Assembly: GCA_018241165.1 (NCBI GenBank)
Contig: JAFEEK010000482.1
Span: 1 to 12,717, forward strand
Direction of reading: 5' to 3'
DNA from: Pseudomonadota bacterium
GTDB taxonomy: Bacteria; Pseudomonadota; Gammaproteobacteria; Xanthomonadales; Rhodanobacteraceae
Length of the DNA: 12,717 bases
In this document: positions 6,326 to 12,717 of the stretch, piece by piece
How the letters are laid out: every line of letters starts with the position of its first letter
How positions within the stretch are numbered: position 1 is the first letter of the stretch
The notes under the pieces: model-generated
Databases searched by the model: none
What the model saw: the letters and a program-made list of their open reading frames with translations, nothing else
What the model was told of the DNA's origin: nothing
Position numbers and translations under genes: made by a program

Positions 6326-7627
6326 ATGCAACAGGTGGGTGATCCGGCATTGGCTTCGGCGCAGCACACCGCGCTGCTCGCGCGCCTGTTGACCGCGAAC
6401 CTGCGCGACCTGGTGGTGTGGTTGCGCGCCGATGGCGAGCGCCTGTTCATGTCGGACGCAGTCACCGAGATCCTGGGCTGGACGCGCGATGAAGCCGCGG
6501 CGATGCCGCCGCTGGCGATGGTCGATCCCGCCGACCGGGCGCAGATCCAGCAGGCCCTGACGCGCCTGTTTACCGAAGGCGGTGAAGCGATTGCGACGTT
6601 TCGCGGTTGTCACAAGGACGGCCGCGAGATCTGGCTCGAAGCGCTCGGCCGGCGCGTGCACGAAGACGCGATCACCGGCCAGCCCAGCATCATCTACACC
6701 GCGCGCGACGTCACCGCGCGCTTGCTCGCCGAACGCGCGCTGGCGGAAAGTCGCCTGCAACTGCAGATCATTGCCGACAGCGTGCCGGCGTTGATCGTGC
6801 AACTCGACGAGAACCAGCGCATCGTGTTTGCCAATGCGCGCGCCAGCGAACACACCGAGCGCACGCCCGCACAGATGCTGCAACTGAGTTTGCGCGAGGC
6901 CATGGGCGAAGAAGGCTACCTCGTTGCCGAACCGCATGTCGCTGCGGCATTGCGCGGCGAGCGCGGCCGCTACGAACGGCAGATCCAGGCCGACGACGAA
7001 CTTCGCGTCCATGAATTCGTGTGCCTGCCGGCATCCGGAACCGACGCGCTCAACCACGGCGTCTACCTGTTCGGCTACGACATCACCCATCGCAAGCTGG
7101 TCGAGATGCGCCTGAACGAACTGGCGCGTTCGGACATGCTGACCGGGCTATCCAACCGGCGTGCATTCGACGAAAAGCTCGACCTCGCCCTGATGCGACG
7201 CGCTGGCACGCCGCAACCGCTGGCGCTGATGCTGATCGACCTGGATCGCTTCAAGGACATCAACGACACGCTGGGGCACCTGGCTGGCGACAGTGTGCTC
7301 AAGGTCGTCGCCGCACGCCTGCGCGAAGCTGCGTTCGACATCGACGTGCTCGCGCGCCTGGGCGGCGACGAATTTGCGATCCTGATCGGCGACGCCGGTG
7401 CCGCGCAGTCCGCCGAACTGCTCGCCGCACGGCTGAAAGTCGCCATGTCGCGGCCGATTCCGATCACCGGCAGCACTGTGACCGTGACCTTGAGCATCGG
7501 CATCGCGTATTGCAACGGCGAACTCTCCGCGCGCGACCTGACCCATCTGGCCGACCGCGCGCTGTATGCCGCGAAGGAATCCGGACGCAACACGTTCCGC
7601 GCGTTGCGCGCGAACGGCGACGGCTGA
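6326..7627 (+). CDS. PAS-PAS-GGDEF diguanylate cyclase
   Basis: A 433-residue protein starting at 6326. Two PAS-like sensor domains precede the catalytic domain: residues about 20-135 (LFMSDAVTEILGWTRDE, then a PAC-like segment ending in YTARDVTAR) and about 145-258 (IIADSVPALIVQLDENQRIV, ending in YLFGYDITHRK). The GGDEF domain covers about 262-428, with DMLTGLSNRRAF (270-281), the substrate/metal aspartate region LIDLDRFKDIND (303-314) and an intact active site GGDEF (346-350). It should make cyclic di-GMP from two GTP. The inhibitory I-site RxxD, expected at 337-340, reads FDID and so is lost. No membrane segment or signal peptide is visible, so it should be cytoplasmic; the PAS ligand is unknown. 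The stop lies one base from the stop of the convergent pigment operon. Confidence 0.92.
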   Translation: MQQVGDPALASAQHTALLARLLTANLRDLVVWLRADGERLFMSDAVTEILGWTRDEAAAMPPLAMVDPADRAQIQQALTRLFTEGGEAIATFRGCHKDGREIWLEALGRRVHEDAITGQPSIIYTARDVTARLLAERALAESRLQLQIIADSVPALIVQLDENQRIVFANARASEHTERTPAQMLQLSLREAMGEEGYLVAEPHVAAALRGERGRYERQIQADDELRVHEFVCLPASGTDALNHGVYLFGYDITHRKLVEMRLNELARSDMLTGLSNRRAFDEKLDLALMRRAGTPQPLALMLIDLDRFKDINDTLGHLAGDSVLKVVAARLREAAFDIDVLARLGGDEFAILIGDAGAAQSAELLAARLKVAMSRPIPITGSTVTVTLSIGIAYCNGELSARDLTHLADRALYAAKESGRNTFRALRANGDG

Positions 7628-7628
7628 A

Positions 7629-8351
7629 TCAGATCATTCCGCCGTTGATGCCGATCACTTGTCCGTTGACGTAAGCGGCGGCATCCGAACACAAAAATGC
7701 GACCAGCGCGGCGACTTCGTCGGGCCTGCCGGCGCGGCCGGCGGGGACGAGTTCGCGGATCTTCTGCGCATCGAACGCCGCATCGGTGAGCCGGCCGGCG
7801 ATGACGCCGGGGGCCACTGCATTCGCGGTGATGCCGCGCGAAGCCATCTCGCGCGCCAGCGACTTGACCGCGCCGTGCAGCGCAGACTTCGCCGCCGCGT
7901 AGTTGACCTGGCCGCGATTGCCGAGCTGCGCGGCAACCGACGACACGCACACGATGCGCCCGAACTTGCCGCGCGCCATCGGCAACAGCAGCGGCTGCGT
8001 GACGTGGAAAAACCCGTGCAGCGACACGTCAATGACGCGATGCCATTGCGCATCCGTCATTCCGGCCAGCGGCGCGTCGTCGTGGATGCCGGCGTTGTGC
8101 ACGAGGATGTCGATCGCGCCATCGCGCAGGATTTCTTCCAGCGCCGCGCGCGTGGCATCCGCGTCGGTCACGTCGAATGCAAGCGCTCGCGTGCCGATTT
8201 CATCCGCCAACTTTCGCGCGCGGTCCGCGTTTGCGTTTGCATGGACGTAAACAAAGCAGCCTTGCGCGGCGAGTGCACGGCAGATCGCCGCGCCGATGTC
8301 GCCGCTGCCGCCGGTGACGAGCGCACGGCGCGTTTGAGTTTTCGTGCTCAT
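7629..8351 (-). CDS. fabG: 3-oxoacyl-ACP reductase, FabG/ApeQ-like short-chain dehydrogenase
   Basis: A 240-residue classical SDR protein. The NADPH-binding motif is TGGSGDIG (13-20), followed by NAG (86-88) and the catalytic S138 and Y151-A-A-A-K155. SLAREMASRGITANAVAPG (164-182) is typical of FabG. The structural/catalytic Asn of the tetrad appears replaced by Ser: the FabG N-L position aligns with VSL (109-111), giving S110. ATG at 8351 has a strong GGAG site and overlaps the stop of the dehydratase gene. Its place beside an ApeP-like dehydratase and an MMPL exporter suggests it reduces 3-ketoacyl-ACP intermediates in aryl-polyene synthesis rather than in housekeeping fatty-acid synthesis. 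It is the last gene of the operon. The specific pathway role is inferred from context. Confidence 0.9.
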   Translation of the reverse strand: MSTKTQTRRALVTGGSGDIGAAICRALAAQGCFVYVHANANADRARKLADEIGTRALAFDVTDADATRAALEEILRDGAIDILVHNAGIHDDAPLAGMTDAQWHRVIDVSLHGFFHVTQPLLLPMARGKFGRIVCVSSVAAQLGNRGQVNYAAAKSALHGAVKSLAREMASRGITANAVAPGVIAGRLTDAAFDAQKIRELVPAGRAGRPDEVAALVAFLCSDAAAYVNGQVIGINGGMI

Positions 8352-8785
8352 GGGTTCTCCTTCGTCATAACGGCGGCGCGGCCTTCGGCGAGCGGAACAC
8401 CGGCATGTTCGACGCGAAATGCGTATTGCATCGCATCGGCGCCGGTCATGAGTCGGCGCGCTCGCACATCAAGATCACCACCCAGATCGTCGATGCGGGC
8501 GACATGCAGTTTCACCTCGCGCAGCGACACGAGCAATCCCGGCACTGCAACATTGCCATCACGGCGCGCGATCAAACCGCCGTGCACGGCCATCGCCTGC
8601 GCGCCGTACTCGCACAGGTTCACGGCATGCAGGCGGCCATCCGCGCGCAGGGGATTTTCCGGATCGCGATGCGAGGCGGCACGTGCGTGGATGCGTTCGT
8701 CATCCCAAGCGACGACCGCATCGAGCAGGCACATCGCGCCGCGATGCGGAATCAGATGTTCCCATTGCGATTTAGCGAGCGTCAT
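8348..8785 (-). CDS. ApeP-like hotdog-fold 3-hydroxyacyl-ACP dehydratase
   Basis: A 145-residue protein. The start at 8785 follows a GAGG site and overlaps the exporter's 3' end by 14 bases; the longer open frame upstream lies inside the exporter gene and is not used. The sequence opens with a segment typical of FabZ/ApeP-like hotdog dehydratases, HLIPHRGAMCLLDAVVAWDD (10-29), in which H14 is the candidate catalytic histidine, followed by CEYGAQAMAVHGG (58-70) on the central hotdog helix. It resembles the predicted 3-hydroxyacyl-ACP dehydratases (COG4706) of aryl-polyene clusters, which work in a complex with a second hotdog partner (ApeI type); such a partner ends at 12593 in the same operon. 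Each dehydration step would create one double bond of the polyene. The fold is clear; the pathway is inferred from context. Confidence 0.8.
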   Translation of the reverse strand: MTLAKSQWEHLIPHRGAMCLLDAVVAWDDERIHARAASHRDPENPLRADGRLHAVNLCEYGAQAMAVHGGLIARRDGNVAVPGLLVSLREVKLHVARIDDLGGDLDVRARRLMTGADAMQYAFRVEHAGVPLAEGRAAVMTKENP

Positions 8786-11096
8786 CGCCGCCTCGCATCG
8801 CCATCTGCGTGGACAGGATGAAATGAAACGCGACGCCGAGCGCGACCGTCGCGCCGATTGCGCGCAACACCGGCACGGTGGAAGTCGCGAGCAGGCCGAA
8901 CACGAGCACCGCGGCGGCGACGCACACCAGCGTTGCGTGCAAGGTGCGGCGCGCTTCGGCCGCGTCGGCCACGGGGCGCTCGAAGAACAGCGCATAGTGC
9001 AGGCCGAGTCCGGCGGCGAGCGTGATGGCGACCAGATGAAACAGGCTCAATGGCACGCCACAGCCGCGCAACACGGCGATGGCGAGCAAGGTCGCCAGCG
9101 TCATCGGCGCGAGCACATGCCAGGCGCGGCGCCCATCGCGAAACGCGATGCCGACCGCCAGCACGAGCAGCACGAAGGCCACGCCCAGCGCCTGCAAAAT
9201 GCGCACGCGGTATTGCGCGACCAGGATTTCGGATTCCGATTTCAGGTCCAGCAGTTTCACCGCGCCATGCGTTTGCGTGGCGATGCCGGCGAGCGCCACC
9301 GGATCATGCACGCCATCAAGCGTGGCGAGTCCGTACCAGGCGCCCTCGCGTTCGACCAGCATCGCGGCAAGGCGAGCGCCGAATGGCGAGCGCTCGAATG
9401 TTGCCGGATCGAGCGGCGGCAAGCCGCGCGCGGTTTCCACGTCGTCGAGGAACGGCGCGAAGTAGCCGGGCTTGAACGGCAGGTCGGCCAACGCCGCGTT
9501 CAACGCGGTTGTCAGCGTCGCGCGATCGGGAAGTTTCGCCTGGCGCGCGCGCTGGGTTTCCAGGCTCGGCAGCCAGCGCGAAGGCAGTTCCACGTCGTCC
9601 ACGGCATGCGTGGAAATCCACTTGTCCACTTGTGGAGAAATTGTCTCGGATAGACGCAACACGCCTTCGGCAGTGTCCGCGTGCAGCACGAGCAGGTAGC
9701 GCACGTCCGGCGCGCCGAGCGCGGCGCGTAATTCGCCTTCGCGCGCCAATTCTTTTGCGGGCGCGGGCGCCAGCGCGGCCAGGTCGTTCTGCCACAGCGG
9801 CGCGGGCGCGAACCATAGCGCGGACAATCCCAGCGCGAGTGCTATCCACGGCAGGGCGCGCGGCCGCGGCATCGCAGCGAGCCAGCGTTGTGCGCGTTGC
9901 ATGAGCGTCGACGACGCAACGTCGCGAAATTTTTCCGGCAACAGGGCCGGCAACAACCAACGCGTGGCGAAGCCAGCCACGAGCAGGGCCACGATCGTGA
10001 ACACGGCGAGTTGCTGCAGGCCAGGCACGCCGGACACGAGAAACGCCAGGTATGCGATGCAGGCCGAGACGATGGCCAGACGCAGCAACGGCCACACCGC
10101 ACGCACGGTCGCAATCGCCGATTCACCGGCACGGCGATGGCTGAACACGCGCACCGGATACTCCTGCGCGACGCCAAGCAGGGTGAACCCGAACGCAAGC
10201 GTGATGCCATGCGCTCCGCCGAAGATAATGATGATGACTGCCAATCCCGCAAGCGCGCCGCTGGCGAGCGGCAACGCGACGAGGGCGAGGATCGACCAGC
10301 TGCGGTAGGCGATCAGCAGCAACAGCGCGAATCCCGCCGTGCCGATCGCACTCAGGCGTTCGGCTTCGGCGCGCGTGCTCGCCGCAACGTGTGCGCCGAT
10401 ATAGCCCGGTCCGCTGATTTCGAGTTTCGCCGACGCCGCATCCGGCATCGCTGCGAATGCCGCGCGCACGGTAGCGATGGCCGCGGATTGTGCAGCAGTA
10501 TCGAGCCCCGATGCGCGCGTGGCCGCGACCAGCAGCGCTTCACCGCGCGCTGAAGACCACACGCCATCGCGCAGCGCCGGCGCATGATGTGGCGTCCAGC
10601 GCTGCGCCAGCACGAGCGTTTCCAGCGTGGGATCGCGCGGCAGAATTTCCCCGAGTGCAGCGCCGGCCGGCGAACCCAGATCCTCGATGCGCTGTTCGAG
10701 TTGGTCGCGCAGGAATGTCGTGTCGAATTGCGCGCGATCCAGCGTCGGCGACAGCAGGTAGCGATACGGCAACAGCACCGGATCGAGTTGCGCCACGGAT
10801 TCGTCGCCATCGAAGACCTGGGTGAAGCGTGCATCGGCACGCAGCGCACGCACGAGGCCACGACTCAAGTCCGCGAGCCGTTCCGGCGGTGCGCCGGAGA
10901 TCGCCATCAGCAAAAGCCGCGATGCCGGGCCATCGCCGATTTCGTCCATCAGGACCTTTTGATCGGCATTGCGCGGCGGCGGCAGGAAGCCGCGCAAGTC
11001 GTTGCCGACGACCAGCGTGCGCTGCACGCCGAACGCGGCCAGCGCGAGGACCAGCCACCACAACGCAATCGCGGCGAAGCGGCGGCGCGGATTCAT
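8772..11096 (-). CDS. MMPL/RND-superfamily predicted exporter of an aryl-polyene type cluster
   Basis: A 774-residue inner-membrane protein with the duplicated RND/MMPL layout. There is one N-terminal membrane helix (about 9-26), a large periplasmic domain (about 27-245), a helix cluster (about 250-385), another helix (about 415-432), a second periplasmic domain (about 433-630) and a final cluster of about five helices (635-763). The segments GFTLLGVAQEYPVRVFSHRR (303-322) and LAAGLGLHYALFFERP (693-708) sit at equivalent places in the two halves and are characteristic of the predicted exporters found in aryl-polyene and similar lipid-pigment clusters (COG4258). It probably moves the acyl-linked pigment from the inner membrane toward the outer membrane, with the LolA-like protein encoded just upstream. 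Its ATG overlaps that gene's stop (ATGA). The transported substrate is inferred. Confidence 0.88.
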   Translation of the reverse strand: MNPRRRFAAIALWWLVLALAAFGVQRTLVVGNDLRGFLPPPRNADQKVLMDEIGDGPASRLLLMAISGAPPERLADLSRGLVRALRADARFTQVFDGDESVAQLDPVLLPYRYLLSPTLDRAQFDTTFLRDQLEQRIEDLGSPAGAALGEILPRDPTLETLVLAQRWTPHHAPALRDGVWSSARGEALLVAATRASGLDTAAQSAAIATVRAAFAAMPDAASAKLEISGPGYIGAHVAASTRAEAERLSAIGTAGFALLLLIAYRSWSILALVALPLASGALAGLAVIIIIFGGAHGITLAFGFTLLGVAQEYPVRVFSHRRAGESAIATVRAVWPLLRLAIVSACIAYLAFLVSGVPGLQQLAVFTIVALLVAGFATRWLLPALLPEKFRDVASSTLMQRAQRWLAAMPRPRALPWIALALGLSALWFAPAPLWQNDLAALAPAPAKELAREGELRAALGAPDVRYLLVLHADTAEGVLRLSETISPQVDKWISTHAVDDVELPSRWLPSLETQRARQAKLPDRATLTTALNAALADLPFKPGYFAPFLDDVETARGLPPLDPATFERSPFGARLAAMLVEREGAWYGLATLDGVHDPVALAGIATQTHGAVKLLDLKSESEILVAQYRVRILQALGVAFVLLVLAVGIAFRDGRRAWHVLAPMTLATLLAIAVLRGCGVPLSLFHLVAITLAAGLGLHYALFFERPVADAAEARRTLHATLVCVAAAVLVFGLLATSTVPVLRAIGATVALGVAFHFILSTQMAMRGGDDAR

Positions 11097-11719
11097 CGGG
11101 CGGCGCGGCAGATCGCGGCCAAGGCCGCGGGCGTGGGTGGTTGCGGCAGCGTCGTTGCGGCCAGCGCGCCGAGCAGCATCACGCTGGAGTCGCCATTGGC
11201 TTGCTGCAAGGAAAAGCAGTGCGGATCGGACGCCGCGCCGTCGATGACGAATTTGCGCAGGTGTTTCGACAACGTCGTGTCGCGTGGTTGCAGCGTCAAT
11301 GTCCAGTTTGGTGCATTGTCCACAAGTGTAATGGTGTACAACAGTTGCAGCGCGTCCGCGTCGCCGCCAAGCAGGGCGGAGAATCCGCCCATCAACACCT
11401 TGAGTTCCGGCGCACGGCCCAGGTCGAAGTGCCGCGGTTCGCGCCCGTCGCGCGTCACCGTGACGCCATCGCCTTCGACCTGCGTGGATTCGCGATACGG
11501 CGCGTCCACGCGTTTGCCGAGTTTGTCCGCGCCGCCGTATTCGAGCTCGCCGTGCAGCACGAGCGGGCGCGTGAGCTGGTGCAGGAAGCGCACTTCCGTG
11601 TAGGCCGTCGTTGCCGGCAGCGGACGCTTCAGGCGCGCGATCAGCGCCGTCGCATCAGGCGCTTGGGACGACGTCGCGGCCAGCAGGGTCAGTGCGGGCA
11701 GGAACATTCCAGAACTCAT
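11093..11719 (-). CDS. LolA-like periplasmic outer-membrane lipoprotein carrier family protein
   Basis: About 208 residues from the ATG at 11719. The N-terminus (FLPALTLLAATSSQA, 6-20) looks like a signal peptide, though it lacks positive charges; an ATG at 11776 would add 19 residues including Arg, so the start is uncertain. The body has a LolA-like beta pattern: RFLHQLTRPLVLHGELEYGG (44-63), a family landmark, then VTVTRDGREPRHFDL (86-100) and LTLQPRDTTLSKHLRKFVID (141-160). LolA-like proteins are a standard part of aryl-polyene clusters and are thought to carry the lipid-linked product across the periplasm. The gene overlaps the preceding acyltransferase by 65 bases and the exporter start by 4. 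Function is inferred from family and context. Confidence 0.78.
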   Translation of the reverse strand: MSSGMFLPALTLLAATSSQAPDATALIARLKRPLPATTAYTEVRFLHQLTRPLVLHGELEYGGADKLGKRVDAPYRESTQVEGDGVTVTRDGREPRHFDLGRAPELKVLMGGFSALLGGDADALQLLYTITLVDNAPNWTLTLQPRDTTLSKHLRKFVIDGAASDPHCFSLQQANGDSSVMLLGALAATTLPQPPTPAALAAICRAAR

Positions 11720-12596
11720 AGAAGTTGAACCAGTTGTAAGGGTCGAGCCGCGTGTAGTATTCCAGACGCGCAGCATAACCTTGCACGAGTTCGGCCAGCC
11801 GCGCCGCGCGTTCGTTGCGGGGAATAACCGCACCCGCGCTGAAATCCTCAAAGTACACGGTGTAGCGGTTGGCGCCGTGATACAGGCCGAAGGCCAGCAC
11901 CACCGGCAGTTCCAGGATTGCCGCGATCAGGTGCGGGGCAATGGGAAATTCCGCTTCGCCATCGAAGAAGCGCGCCGCGCGCGTCGCCTCGCCCGGACGG
12001 GCGCGGTCGCCGAGCAGGCCGATCAGCGCGCCTTGTTCGGCCGCGTCGCGAATCGCCAGAACCGCGTCGGCGCCGTCGCCGCCGGCATCGATGACCATGC
12101 CCGCCACGGTCGGATTGAGCGCGTGCAGCAGTTGCGTCAGCGCCGGAGTCTGGCCGCGATCCATCAGCATGCGCACGCGCAGGTCCGGACGCGCTTCGGC
12201 GAGCACGCGCAAGGCTTCGAAGCTGCCGATGTGCGCGCCGAGCAGGATCGCGCCGCGGCCCTGCGCGATCCGCGCTTCGAGTTGGTCGAGCCCGTGCACG
12301 TCGATCGCGAACCCGTGTGTGCCGCGGGCGAGCAGAAACACGCGATCCAGGATCGTCGCCGCATAACAATGGATGTGCTTGAGCACGTCCCATGTACGCG
12401 CCGGTCGCCCGAGCGCGCGCGTGAGGAAGGCACGCGAAGCGCGGCGCTCCGGACCGCGCCGGAAGAAAAAGTACACGGCGATCGGATACAGCAGCGCGCG
12501 TGCCGGCAGGCGGCCCATGCGCAGGCCGATTTCGCGGATCAGCCACAACGCGAAACGGCCGCCGCCCTCGCGGCGTTCGCTCCAGTGCGCGCTCAT
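11655..12596 (-). CDS. LPLAT-superfamily acyltransferase (LpxL/HtrB-like) of an aryl-polyene type operon
   Basis: A 313-residue protein. The ATG at 12596 overlaps the upstream stop (ATGA). The acyltransferase motif HxxxxE is seen as H122-IGSF-E127 within LLGAHIGSFEALRV (118-131), as in lipid A lauroyl/myristoyl transferases. GLLGDR (193-198), the conserved block around RARFFDGEAEFPIAPHL-like sequence (about 207-223) and the C-terminal PYNWFNFYEFW (287-297) are also family landmarks. A hydrophobic segment (about 33-46) suggests membrane association. Predicted acyltransferases of this kind (COG4261) are typical of aryl-polyene clusters, where they are thought to join the polyene carboxylic acid to a lipid anchor. 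An authentic role in lipid A acylation is less likely given its neighbours. Confidence 0.85.
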   Translation of the reverse strand: MSAHWSERREGGGRFALWLIREIGLRMGRLPARALLYPIAVYFFFRRGPERRASRAFLTRALGRPARTWDVLKHIHCYAATILDRVFLLARGTHGFAIDVHGLDQLEARIAQGRGAILLGAHIGSFEALRVLAEARPDLRVRMLMDRGQTPALTQLLHALNPTVAGMVIDAGGDGADAVLAIRDAAEQGALIGLLGDRARPGEATRAARFFDGEAEFPIAPHLIAAILELPVVLAFGLYHGANRYTVYFEDFSAGAVIPRNERAARLAELVQGYAARLEYYTRLDPYNWFNFYEFWNVPARTDPAGRDVVPSA

Positions 12597-12717
12597 GGCG
12601 CAAGTTCCAGCATGCCGGTCGCGACGAATTCCCGCCCATGGCGGATGGAAAACCTGGCGCTCGCTGCGCTGCGCTCGATGCGCAATTCGACGGTTTCCCC
12701 GGGACGCAGCGGGTGCA
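12593..12717 (-). CDS. ApeI-like hotdog-fold dehydratase/thioesterase, C-terminal fragment (5' end outside window)
   Basis: The last 40 residues and stop are in the window, in frame from 12715. The tail HPLRPGETVELRIERS followed by RFSIRHGREFVATGMLEL is the final two beta-strands of a hotdog fold, as in FabZ/ApeI dehydratases. The stop overlaps the acyltransferase start (ATGA). In aryl-polyene clusters an ApeI-type dehydratase works with ApeP. A hotdog thioesterase is the alternative, since the active-site half is not visible. Confidence 0.6.
   Translation of the reverse strand, partial: HPLRPGETVELRIERSAASARFSIRHGREFVATGMLELAP

Noticed and set aside
6065..6342. Two small open frames that translate through the tRNA-Arg gene
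   Set aside because: They translate the antisense of a tRNA (giving the familiar [21 protein letters not shown] peptide), a well-known annotation artefact.
4736..7090. Long open frame (784 codons) on the minus strand across hipA, the tRNA and the GGDEF gene
   Set aside because: It is antisense to two well-supported genes with clear motifs, runs through a tRNA, and has a low-complexity, Arg/Gln-rich composition typical of high-GC shadow frames.
9522..9533. GCGATCGGGAAG, similar to the right arm of the hip operators (also GCGATCGGGGAG near 1815)
   Set aside because: Lacks the left arm, lies inside the exporter or hydrolase coding region, and is expected by chance.
7566..9653. Long open frame (695 codons) on the plus strand across the pigment operon
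   Set aside because: It lies opposite the reductase, dehydratase and exporter genes and shows no domain; a shadow frame.
11313..11330. DnaA-box-like TTGTCCACA, and related TTGTCCACT near 9623
   Set aside because: Isolated matches inside coding sequence, with no cluster or AT-rich unwinding region; not an origin.

Overview
The window is high-GC DNA, densely packed with genes, with many start/stop overlaps of the ATGA type. It looks like a Gammaproteobacterium, most likely of the Xanthomonadales/Lysobacterales. The main clue is the right-hand 5 kb, which resembles part of an aryl-polyene (APE/xanthomonadin-type) pigment operon. The assignment rests on gene content and codon use read by eye, not on a database search.

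Left part (1-4352, plus strand): the 3' end of one SxxK-type serine hydrolase overlaps a complete, secreted serine hydrolase of the same superfamily (767-1843). After a 136-bp leader, which can fold so that the ribosome-binding site is paired, comes a 790-residue Hsp70-like ATPase whose C-terminus is a TPR array instead of the usual lid (1980-4352).

Middle part (4353-6325): a hipBA-type toxin-antitoxin module (4512-6028) has an AT-rich control region. Three operator-like palindromes lie there at an exact 49-bp period, the third inside the hipB reading frame. Beyond hipA there is a tRNA-Arg(CCG) gene on the minus strand (6162-6238). A 17-bp copy of its 3' end lies 113 bp away on the hipA side, as in attachment-site repeats left by tRNA-targeting integrases.

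Right part (6326-12717): a PAS-PAS-GGDEF diguanylate cyclase (plus strand) converges, with a 1-bp gap, on a six-gene minus-strand operon. In transcription order the operon holds the 3' end of an ApeI-like hotdog protein, an LPLAT-superfamily acyltransferase, a LolA-like periplasmic protein, an MMPL/RND-type exporter, an ApeP-like hotdog dehydratase and a FabG-like ketoreductase (ApeQ-like). Every junction overlaps, so the genes are probably translationally coupled. Together they would supply reduction and dehydration of the growing polyene and transfer, carriage and export of the lipid-linked pigment. The ketosynthases, ACPs, ligase and thioesterase are not in the window and would have to lie upstream, beyond position 12717.

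The best candidates for something not previously described are the three-site operator array of hipBA, the RBS-sequestering leader of the Hsp70-TPR gene, and the tRNA-Arg tail duplication next to hipBA. No wholly new multi-gene system is evident.
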